DNA from: Planctomycetaceae bacterium
Lineage (GTDB): Bacteria; Planctomycetota; Planctomycetia; Pirellulales; Pirellulaceae
NCBI GenBank assembly: GCA_003455945.1
Contig: DMPQ01000348.1
Span: 1-5,525, forward strand
Direction of reading: 5' to 3'
DNA: 5,525 nt
The translations under genes and the position numbers were made by a program. Positions 1 to 5,525 of this stretch are shown in pieces. Numbering within the stretch: the first letter of the stretch is position 1; the number at the start of each line of letters is the position of its first letter. The notes beneath the pieces were generated by a model that saw only the letters and a program-made list of their open reading frames with translations, was not told the origin of the DNA and did no database searches.

Positions 1-43
1 TCGATCGGTGTCGAGACGAAACCCGCCTCGGCCACGGAGTGGC

Positions 44-81
44 CGGGCCCACGCGAATCGCTCGACCTTTGCGTGGGCCCG
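44..81. terminator. Long GC-rich stem-loop, possible terminator
   Basis: An 11-bp perfect inverted repeat, cgggcccacgc (44-54) and gcgtgggcccg (71-81), extends inward by one G-T wobble and two A-T pairs. This gives a 14-bp stem with a 10-base loop. No long T tract follows on either strand, so it is not a textbook intrinsic terminator. The position, close to the window edge and outside any gene, would suit transcription termination or a structured RNA end for a gene to the left. A smaller stem at 29-34/40-45 overlaps it and would compete with it. Confidence 0.45.
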
Positions 82-195
82 CGTCGTCCCCGACGCGCGG
101 CCGTGCGACGCTGGAGCCACGCAAGGTGCGAACTCGTCAACGACCCAACCAGCCCGTAGCGCAAAGCGCAGGGGTCCCCGTGCCCTCGATTCGAA

Positions 196-255
196 AACGC
201 TGCGACCGGGGTCGGTCGCACTACGAACGCTGCGACCGGGGTCGGTCGCACTACG
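196..255. repeat. Two exact tandem copies of a 30-bp hairpin unit
   Basis: Positions 196-225 and 226-255 are identical base for base, and the match runs one base further at 256. Inside each copy, tgcgaccg and cggtcgca flank the tetraloop gggt, giving perfect 8-bp stem-loops at 201-220 and 231-250. Read on the minus strand, the pair lies directly downstream of the response regulator that stops at 299. The last hairpin in that direction is followed within a few bases by TTTT (complement of 194-197), so the array could act as a terminator or mRNA 3' end for that gene. The exact duplication also resembles REP-like intergenic palindromes. The duplication is certain; the role is inferred. Confidence 0.9.
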
Positions 256-298
256 ACCGACGACGACGTTCCACGACGGCCGACGGGGCTCGCTCAGC

Positions 299-703
299 TC
301 ACGACAGACCGTGGCGTTCTCGGAGCGCGGTGCCGACCAGGGAATCGATCTGCCGGAGACCGAACGGCTTCGATTGGACCCGATACGCTTCGGCGGCCAT
401 CGCTCGTTCGATCAGCCGCTCGTCCAATCGAGCCGACATCAGGATGCAAGCGGGACGCCGACGGTCGTTCGGCAGATCGACTCGCGTGCGCAGATGTTCG
501 AGCACCTCGAGACCGTCGCGCTTCGGCATCTGGAAATCGAGGAGCATCACGTGCACCGGGAACCGCTCGACGACGTCGATCGCCTGTTCGCCGTCTTCGG
601 CGTAGAGCACGTCCATGCCGCGACGCAGAAAGTACTCCCCCAACGTCTCGCGAAGATCGCGATCGTCGTCGCTGATCAGGATTCTCGGGGATGCACCGGT
701 CAT
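299..703 (-). CDS. Stand-alone response regulator (receiver domain only)
   Basis: The 134-residue product is a CheY-like receiver domain with no output domain. It would take a phosphoryl group from a histidine kinase and signal by protein-protein contact in the cytoplasm. Visible landmarks are the acidic pocket D12-D13 in ISDDDRD, the likely phosphoacceptor D56 in MLLDFQMPKRDG, the conserved hydroxyl residue S90 in ILMSAR and the lysine K112 in SKPF. The aromatic switch residue, normally three residues before that lysine as in CheY, is V109; a tyrosine occurs at 107 instead. Length is typical of single-domain receivers. The ATG at 703 is the first start in frame and puts the first beta strand at residues 7-11. 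No good Shine-Dalgarno precedes it. No kinase lies in the window, so it is an orphan here. Similar stand-alone receivers are common in planctomycetes. The partner and the process controlled are unknown. Confidence 0.92.
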   Translation of the reverse strand: MTGASPRILISDDDRDLRETLGEYFLRRGMDVLYAEDGEQAIDVVERFPVHVMLLDFQMPKRDGLEVLEHLRTRVDLPNDRRRPACILMSARLDERLIERAMAAEAYRVQSKPFGLRQIDSLVGTALRERHGLS

Positions 704-768
704 GGCTCGAAACCGAGCGGGTCGCGTTCTCGGACGCCGCCGCCGTAAGAGAGTCGCGTCGTTGCGGG

Positions 769-788
769 GGTCGACACGAACGTCGACC
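769..788. promoter_or_regulatory. Possible operator dyad upstream of the response regulator
   Basis: A perfect 7-bp inverted repeat, ggtcgac and gtcgacc, is separated by six bases (acgaac). It lies 66-85 bases upstream of the response regulator start at 703, a reasonable place for a dimeric regulator site on the minus-strand promoter. No convincing -35/-10 pair could be read around it. GTCGAC is itself palindromic and such words are frequent in this GC-rich DNA, so chance is a real alternative. Confidence 0.25.
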
Positions 789-804
789 GACCATCAAACG
801 TCAT

Positions 805-843
805 CGTGGGGGGCTCGTCAAGACGAACCGCCGATCCCCCATG
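805..843 (-). terminator. Possible terminator stem downstream of the isomerase-like gene
   Basis: Bases 805-812 (cgtggggg) can pair with 836-843 (cccccatg) through an 8-bp stem containing one G-T wobble. A small inner hairpin (tcgt/acga at 815-818 and 823-826) lies within the loop. It starts 13 bases beyond the stop codon of the minus-strand TIM-barrel gene, where a terminator would be expected. There is no T tract after it, so the call is weak. Confidence 0.3.
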
Positions 844-856
844 CCCATCACGTCGC

Positions 857-1642
857 TCAACGCCACAGATTCTTCAGATACTCGACGCCGTCCGCCAGAT
901 CGCCGATCGGGTCGTCGGTCTCGTCGCGCTGCAACGTGAAATACCCTCGATACTGCCGCTCTTCGAGCCGTCCGAGCAATTCGGGAAAGTCGACGCTCCC
1001 GCGTCCCAACTGCACCTCGGTCCCGCGCCGCTGCTTCGCTTCCCGGACCGCGTCGCGAGCCCGAACGTGCACGATCGAGTCGCCGGCCACCTCGACGATC
1101 CGCTCCGGTCGCTCCCCCGATCCGATCAGCGCGGCCGGATCGAGATCGACCAGCAGGCCGCCGGGAGGCATTTCGGCGAGCACCCCCTTCAGTTCGTCGG
1201 CGGTCAGTTCGGACGTCGTGGCCGCCAGCAGCGTGCCGACCTTCTGACCGTGGCGAGCCAGATCGTGCAGGACCGGGATCAGCACGCCCCACGCAGGATC
1301 TTCCGGAGCCGGGATCGTTCCGATCGCATTGCACAGGAACGACCCGCCCAGCTCGAAGGCGGTCTGCATGGCACGCTTGGTCGCGTCGACACGACGCTCC
1401 AGATCGGACGGGTCGCCATAACCGCGTCGTGTCGGAAATCGAAGACTGGCGACCTTCAGCTTCCGATCATCCAGCAGTTTGCGGATCTCGCGGATCGCGG
1501 TCCGCGACAGTTCCGCAACCGACAGATCGTGACGCAGATCGATCTCGATGCCGTCCGCTCCGAGTCGCGCGGCGGTATCGATCGCCTGGCGGAAGGGTTG
1601 ACGTAGAGTTGCACATTGGATCGCGATCTTTCGTTGCAGCAT
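857..1642 (-). CDS. Sugar phosphate isomerase/epimerase-like TIM-barrel protein
   Basis: The 261-residue product resembles the xylose isomerase-like / AP endonuclease 2 TIM-barrel superfamily. Seen in order are a first strand IAIQC (residues 6-10), helix and second strand LGADGIEIDLR (27-37), a central LLVDLDPAAL segment (163-172), IVHVRARD (190-197), the family-like ELGRGSVDFPELL-type stretch (here QLGRGSVDFPELL, 211-223) and the last strand GYFTLQRDE (233-241). D168 and H192 match metal-ligand positions of the family. The glutamate usually found after strand 5 appears to be alanine (A140/A141 in TLLAATTSE), and the glutamate of the final TIER-type motif is Q238. Metal-dependent isomerase activity is therefore doubtful. 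The ATG at 1642 was chosen because it directly precedes the first barrel strand. The frame stays open far upstream to 2551, but that part is low-complexity shadow over the opposite gene. A weak purine-rich GGAATCGGAA precedes the start. Substrate unknown. The gene is divergent from the large secreted protein. Confidence 0.82.
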   Translation of the reverse strand: MLQRKIAIQCATLRQPFRQAIDTAARLGADGIEIDLRHDLSVAELSRTAIREIRKLLDDRKLKVASLRFPTRRGYGDPSDLERRVDATKRAMQTAFELGGSFLCNAIGTIPAPEDPAWGVLIPVLHDLARHGQKVGTLLAATTSELTADELKGVLAEMPPGGLLVDLDPAALIGSGERPERIVEVAGDSIVHVRARDAVREAKQRRGTEVQLGRGSVDFPELLGRLEERQYRGYFTLQRDETDDPIGDLADGVEYLKNLWR

Positions 1643-1825
1643 CGTTCCGATTCCGAGATTCGTCGCGATCGTCCCCAAAATGCAGCGAGGCCGATACTCG
1701 CGGCCCCCGCATCGAAGAGTCCGGATCGCCGCCGAGCGTGATTCTCGACGCGGCCCCGAGCTCGCCGCACCGAACCGCCGTCCGCCGACGAACGCCGACG
1801 ACTTCGCTTGCCGAGAACGGACCCG
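1643..1825. promoter_or_regulatory. Divergent intergenic region, promoters presumed
   Basis: These 183 bases separate the starts of two divergently transcribed genes and so should hold both promoters and leader sequences. I could not identify a sigma-70-like -35/-10 pair, a riboswitch or a strong inverted repeat; only short palindromes such as cgagctcg at 1757-1764 are present. The assignment rests on gene geometry alone. Confidence 0.4.
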
Positions 1826-4800
1826 ATGATTCCAGCCGCGCGACAGAACGAACGGCTCGGCGTGCGGCGCGCGACGTCCGCTCCGCTCGGCGTTCTGATG
1901 CCGTGGATTGTAGGAATCGTCTGGGCGATGGGGAGCGGGGCATCGGTCGGTGACGACCCTTCCCCGAGTGCCTCGCCCGGCGCTCCGATCGCTCCGGCCA
2001 CCGACGCCTCGGCCGAACGTCTCGACGCCCCTCGCTCGCGAAACGCCTGGACCGAACGCGCCGATCTGGTGCTCCGGCTGTTCGACTTCGAATCCGAAAC
2101 GTGCGACGTCAATTACGACACCTGGCCCGACGACTGGACTCGCCGGACCGGTCGGGGATTTCCGAGCTACCTGAAGGTCGGCATCGGTCCGTTCTCCGAG
2201 ATCGGAGCGGTCCGCTCCGGAACGGCAAGGCCGAACGCTTCCGGCACTTCGACGATGCCGATGGCCCCGAATCGCCCGAGCGATTCGTTGGCCGACGCGC
2301 CGCGGCCGTTCGATTGCGGGAAACAGGCGCTCGGCATTCGGATGGACGGCGGAGCGGCCGAGATCTCGTCGCCGCCGATCCCGATCAACTCGCACTACAG
2401 CTACGCGCTCGACGGCTGGGTCCTGCTGACTCCGAGCGGCTGGAGCGAGCGGAACGAAGCGTGGATCAGTCTGACGCTCTCCGACCGCGACGGGACGCTC
2501 CGTCAGACGCATCGTTCGCAGCAGGTCGAGAAGGACGGCGAGTGGACTCATCTGCGTCTGGGGCCGGTCATTCCGAGCGACCCGGCGTTCGAGTTCCTGA
2601 CCGTGACCCTACATGTCCGACCGACGCGCGTCGAGGATGTCTTCGGCGAGGCGTGGTTCGATGCGATCCGAGTCAGCCATCTGCCGAAGCTCAACGCCAA
2701 GACGAGCCATCCGTTCAATCTGTTTCATGCGCCGGACGAGGTCGAGATCGTCTGTCTGTTCAGCGGCATGGAAGCTCAGCAAGGAGTCATCGAGTATCAC
2801 CTGACCGACATCGACGATCGAACGATCGCGCGCCGTCGTTTGGGTCTGCGCGGCGGTCAGGTGATGCTGTTGCCCGACGAAGGCGCGATCGCTCCGGAAG
2901 ACTGGCCCGAACCGCCGCGAGCCGGCGTCGACGACGACCCGATCGACGACATGTCCGTTGCCGCTCCCGGGGATCCCTCCGCCGGTACGAACGGCACCGA
3001 TCCGTCCGCCGCCGAATCGAAGAGCATCCGCATCGGTCCCGATGTGACTCGCGATGTCGGCGACGAGGAGTGGATCCGCTGGCGTCCGACCGTGCCGGGT
3101 TTCGGCTTCTACCGCGCGACGGTCCGCCTGACGAATACCGACGGGATCGAACTCTCTCGCGAGCTGTCGATGGCGGTGATGCCCGAGCCGCTGGATGTCC
3201 GCTCGCCCCAGTTCGGCTGGAACGTTCCGCGACAACCCGAAAGCGTTTCGTTCGCGTCACTCGTCGAGCTGTTCCGCGACGGCGGGATCAGCTGGGTGAT
3301 GTACCCGGTCTGGTATGCTCCGGACGACCCGACCGAAGGACAGCGTCTGGGCGATCTCGCCGAGCGGCTGACGCTCGAGCGGATGGAGCTGATCGCGCTC
3401 CTCGATTCGCCTCCCGCTTCGCTTCGCACCGACTTCAGCAGCGTCGAGGACGGCGTCTCGTCGACCTTCCGCGACGAGGATTCGTGGCTCCCCGCGATCG
3501 AGCACGTGCTGACTCGCCTGAGCTTCAAGATCGACTGGTGGCAGCTCGGCAGCCCCGATGACGAGAGCTTCGTCGGCCAGAATCAGTTGGCCGTCAAGAT
3601 CGCGGCGATCCGCTCGCGACTGCAGCGATTCGGCAAGAACATTCGAGTCGGTCTGACCTGGGACTGGCTGTACGAGAGTCCCGATCCGCTCGAGCATCTG
3701 CCCGCTCCCACCGCGCCGACCCGCACCGTCGCGACCGGCGTGCCGCTGAAAGGGGTCGGCGATCCGGCGTGGGACTTTCTGCTCCGCTCGGGCCCTTCGC
3801 CGTTCACGGCCGAGGAGCTGTCGCGACACCTGCGCGACGTCGAATCGGAACTCGGTCCGGTCTGGACGACGCTCCAGCCGCTCGATGCCGACAACTACGA
3901 CCTCGAGACGCGCGTTCGCGACCTGATCGAGCGGATGGTCGCGATCCGGATGAGCAACGCGGCGGTCGCGCTCGTTCCCGATCCGATCTCGTCCTACAAC
4001 GGCCTGCTCAACGACGACCTCTCGCCGACCGAACTGCTGCTTCCGTTCCGCACCGCGTCGTACGCGCTGGCGGGAGCCGAGTATGTAGGGAGCATCGAAC
4101 TGCCCTCGCGCGCTCCCAATCACGTCTTTCGCCGCGGGCGCGAGATGGTGATGGTGATCTGGAGCGACCACGACACGAGCGAAGCGGTCTCGCTGGGCGA
4201 GAACCTCCAGTCGACCGACTGCTGGGGACGCACCACGGCGCTCCCGTCGGAGCAAGGCAAGACGGTGCTGCGGATCGGCCACGAACCGCAGTTCGTTTCG
4301 GGACTCGAAGCCGCTCTCGTCGATTGGCAGATGAAGACGCGACTGGGAGCCAAGCTGATCCCGAGCGTGATCGGCCAGCAGCAATACCTGACCGTCCTGT
4401 TCGACAACACGTTCGCCGAAGGAGTCGCGGGGACGGTGACGGTGTCGGCCGAGGGGCTGTGGGATCAGCCGCAGATCGAGGCGTTCAAGGCATCACCCGG
4501 GGAACCGATCCGACTCGACTTTCCGTTCGCGCTCCGGCCGAGCGTCAGCACCGACAAGCAGCAGCTCGAGATCTCGTTCGACGTCGCCGGCCATCGCCGA
4601 CATCGATTCCGATTGGAGCGAGACATCGAGATCGGCATCCCCGACGTCTACATCGACACCGCCGTGCAGGACGACGGCAACAAGATCCTGATCCACGCGA
4701 CGGTAGTCAACGACTCGGAGGAGCCGGTGAACTTCAACCTGTATCTCTTCGCTCCCGATCGGAAGCGACTGAGAGCCCAGGTCACCGCGCTCGAACCGGG

Positions 4801-4966
4801 GCGTCAGCGGCGCACGTTCATCGTCGACGACGCCGCCGACATGATGGATCGAGCGTTCTGGCTGCGAGCGGAAGAGATGCGAGGGAATCGGGTTCTCAAC
4901 TACCGGATCCCGGGCCCCAAGTCGGTCCGGACGTCGGCCGACGAGGACGTCGGCGCGACGCGATGA
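1826..4966 (+). CDS. Large exported multidomain protein, glycosidase-like core, family not recognised
   Basis: The 1046-residue product starts with a signal peptide: basic n-region to R15, hydrophobic core about residues 19-35, and likely cleavage after A39 (GSGA/SV). The ATG at 1826 fits this better than a TTG at 1808, which adds six residues; a weak GAGAACGGA lies upstream. After a Pro/Ala/Ser spacer comes a jelly-roll-like module (about 86-285, opening LFDFESE, closing AWFDAIRVSHLP) reminiscent of carbohydrate-binding modules. An Ig-like module (about 294-455) follows, interrupted by an acidic low-complexity insert at 348-400. Residues 460-745 look like a TIM-barrel domain, with FGWNVPRQ, WVMYPVWY, WWQLGSPDDESF at 571-582 and LTWDWL at 610-615, and so resemble clan GH-A-type glycosidases. 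The usual Asn-Glu acid/base pair is not seen there. Residues 752-850 (VMVIWSDHD, DCWGRT) look like a beta domain trailing the barrel, and two more beta-sandwich segments run to the C-terminus. No transmembrane anchor or LPXTG-type sorting signal is visible. Probable periplasmic or surface carbohydrate-related role; enzyme activity is unproven. Confidence 0.9.
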   Translation: MIPAARQNERLGVRRATSAPLGVLMPWIVGIVWAMGSGASVGDDPSPSASPGAPIAPATDASAERLDAPRSRNAWTERADLVLRLFDFESETCDVNYDTWPDDWTRRTGRGFPSYLKVGIGPFSEIGAVRSGTARPNASGTSTMPMAPNRPSDSLADAPRPFDCGKQALGIRMDGGAAEISSPPIPINSHYSYALDGWVLLTPSGWSERNEAWISLTLSDRDGTLRQTHRSQQVEKDGEWTHLRLGPVIPSDPAFEFLTVTLHVRPTRVEDVFGEAWFDAIRVSHLPKLNAKTSHPFNLFHAPDEVEIVCLFSGMEAQQGVIEYHLTDIDDRTIARRRLGLRGGQVMLLPDEGAIAPEDWPEPPRAGVDDDPIDDMSVAAPGDPSAGTNGTDPSAAESKSIRIGPDVTRDVGDEEWIRWRPTVPGFGFYRATVRLTNTDGIELSRELSMAVMPEPLDVRSPQFGWNVPRQPESVSFASLVELFRDGGISWVMYPVWYAPDDPTEGQRLGDLAERLTLERMELIALLDSPPASLRTDFSSVEDGVSSTFRDEDSWLPAIEHVLTRLSFKIDWWQLGSPDDESFVGQNQLAVKIAAIRSRLQRFGKNIRVGLTWDWLYESPDPLEHLPAPTAPTRTVATGVPLKGVGDPAWDFLLRSGPSPFTAEELSRHLRDVESELGPVWTTLQPLDADNYDLETRVRDLIERMVAIRMSNAAVALVPDPISSYNGLLNDDLSPTELLLPFRTASYALAGAEYVGSIELPSRAPNHVFRRGREMVMVIWSDHDTSEAVSLGENLQSTDCWGRTTALPSEQGKTVLRIGHEPQFVSGLEAALVDWQMKTRLGAKLIPSVIGQQQYLTVLFDNTFAEGVAGTVTVSAEGLWDQPQIEAFKASPGEPIRLDFPFALRPSVSTDKQQLEISFDVAGHRRHRFRLERDIEIGIPDVYIDTAVQDDGNKILIHATVVNDSEEPVNFNLYLFAPDRKRLRAQVTALEPGRQRRTFIVDDAADMMDRAFWLRAEEMRGNRVLNYRIPGPKSVRTSADEDVGATR

Positions 4967-5035
4967 ACTTCGGCAGGGGGCCGCATCCTGTCCGGAACGC
5001 CTCTCGGCGCAAGGCAACCCGCAGCGCCGCGAGTC

Positions 5036-5065
5036 AGCGGACCGAGCAAATCATCTCGGTCCGCT
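5036..5065. terminator. Perfect 11-bp stem-loop between convergent genes
   Basis: The arms agcggaccgag (5036-5046) and ctcggtccgct (5055-5065) are exact reverse complements around the 8-base loop caaatcat. It lies in the 136-bp gap between the stop of the plus-strand secreted protein (4966) and the stop of the minus-strand aminotransferase-fold gene (5103). That is where a shared bidirectional terminator is expected. Neither side has a T tract, so termination might need Rho, or the stem may instead protect mRNA 3' ends. Confidence 0.65.
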
Positions 5066-5102
5066 CGCTCGTCGAAGCTCGCTCGAACTCGGCGGGATCG
5101 GA

Positions 5103-5525
5103 TCAGAGCTGCCGGAACGCGTTCAGGATCAGGTCGAGGTGCTCCTTCTCGAGCGCTGCCGAGACCTGAACCCGCAGTCGCGCCTTTCCCTTGGGGACGA
5201 CCGGGTAACCGAAGCCGATGACCATGACGCCGAGTTCGAACAGTCGGCGACTCTTGCGGATCGCCTCGGCCTCGTCGCCGATCATGATCGGAATGATGGC
5301 GGTCGGCGAGTCGGGGCACTCGTAGCCCAGGTCGGCGAAGCCCTTGCGGAGCGTCGCGACGTTGGCGTGCAGTCGCGCGACGATCTCCGGTTCGCGGATC
5401 AGCACCTCCAGGGCGCGACCGGCGCTGTAGGCGACGGTCGCGGGCAAGGCATTCGAGAACAGACTCGGCCGGGCTCGCTGTTCGAGCAGTCGGATCGCGT
5501 CGGACGAGGCGGCAACGTAGCCTCC
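5103..5525 (-). CDS. kbl: 2-amino-3-ketobutyrate CoA ligase (glycine C-acetyltransferase), C-terminal part
   Basis: The window holds the last 140 codons; the gene continues past the right edge. The product belongs to the alpha-oxoamine synthase group of fold-type I PLP enzymes. KBL cleaves 2-amino-3-oxobutanoate with CoA to glycine and acetyl-CoA in cytosolic threonine breakdown. Visible are GGYVAAS at the edge, RARPSLFSNALPA (residues 18-30 of the fragment), AIIPIMIGD and GFGYPVVPKGKARLR. The last contains the ARxR arginines expected near the substrate carboxylate. These closely match what I recall of Escherichia coli KBL (RSRPYLFSNSL, AIIPVMLGD, YPVVPKGQARIR). The PLP lysine should lie about eight residues before the fragment, outside the window. 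The usual SAAH after the arginines reads SAAL here. Related enzymes (BioF, 5-aminolevulinate synthase, serine palmitoyltransferase) share the fold, and BioF is the main alternative. The fragment fits the C-terminal third of a roughly 400-residue protein. Confidence 0.82.
   Translation of the reverse strand, partial: GGYVAASSDAIRLLEQRARPSLFSNALPATVAYSAGRALEVLIREPEIVARLHANVATLRKGFADLGYECPDSPTAIIPIMIGDEAEAIRKSRRLFELGVMVIGFGYPVVPKGKARLRVQVSAALEKEHLDLILNAFRQL

Larger units (their letters stand above)
1..298. other. Gene-free, hairpin-rich intergenic region
   Basis: No reading frame here looks like a protein. The frames that stay open translate to arginine- and serine-rich low-complexity sequence typical of GC-rich shadow frames, and none has a plausible start with family-like content. 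The stretch holds a long stem-loop at 44-81, a 30-bp tandem duplication at 196-255, and between them about 110 bases with nothing I can assign. The stretch near 151-170 (cagcccgtagcgcaaagcg) faintly resembles GC-rich intergenic repeats I associate with planctomycete genomes; that is recollection, not evidence. The left part may be the 3' flank of a gene outside the window. Confidence 0.6.

Noticed and set aside
196..255. CRISPR-like array
   Set aside because: The two copies abut directly with no spacers and there are only two, so this is a tandem duplication.
8..748. Plus-strand open frame of 246 codons across the left region, including a TLRPGSVALR repeat
   Set aside because: The peptide repeat is only the 30-bp DNA duplication read through, and the rest is antisense to the convincing response regulator.
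1808..1825. TTG start six codons upstream for the secreted protein
   Set aside because: The ATG at 1826 gives a normal signal peptide start; the extra residues add nothing and TTG is a rarer start.
1643..2551. Upstream extension of the minus-strand isomerase-like frame by about 300 codons
   Set aside because: The extra sequence is arginine-rich low complexity, overlaps the start of the well-supported secreted protein on the other strand, and the family normally begins at the strand encoded just after the ATG at 1642.
3257..4384. Minus-strand open frame of 375 codons opposite the secreted protein
   Set aside because: It is an antisense shadow of a GC-rich gene, with compositionally biased sequence and no recognisable domain.
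3769..5169. Plus-strand open frame of 466 codons overlapping the end of the secreted protein
   Set aside because: It is almost entirely Arg, Ala, Asp and Gly in a frame shifted from the real gene and runs into the opposite-strand kbl gene, with no domain content.

Overview
The window reads as ordinary chromosomal sequence from a high-GC member of the Planctomycetota. This is an inference from the kinds of protein present: a stand-alone receiver protein, a xylose-isomerase-like TIM-barrel protein and a very large secreted multidomain protein of a style I associate with Pirellula-like genomes. Weak or absent Shine-Dalgarno sequences also fit. No rRNA, tRNA, CRISPR array, transposase or phage gene is visible.

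Layout from left to right. Positions 1-298 hold no convincing gene but are rich in hairpins: a long GC stem at 44-81, and an exact 30-bp tandem duplication at 196-255 in which each copy contains a perfect 8-bp hairpin. On the minus strand follow a single-domain response regulator (299-703), a 153-bp gap with a possible dyad operator and a possible terminator, and a sugar phosphate isomerase/epimerase-like protein (857-1642). A 183-bp divergent gap then leads to a plus-strand gene (1826-4966) for a 1046-residue exported protein. It has a jelly-roll-like N-terminal module, an interrupted Ig-like module, a glycosidase-like central domain and C-terminal beta domains. A 136-bp convergent gap with a perfect 11-bp stem-loop separates it from the C-terminal 140 codons of an alpha-oxoamine synthase, most likely 2-amino-3-ketobutyrate CoA ligase (glycine C-acetyltransferase), on the minus strand (5103 to beyond 5525).

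The genes do not form an obvious pathway or operon. The TIM-barrel gene and the large secreted protein are divergent and could share regulation, and both could relate to carbohydrate metabolism, but nothing in the sequence proves this. The best items for a second look are the large exported protein of unrecognised family, the apparent loss of two glutamate metal ligands in the TIM-barrel protein, and the tandem hairpin repeat behind the response regulator. I found no clear sign of a new multi-gene system.
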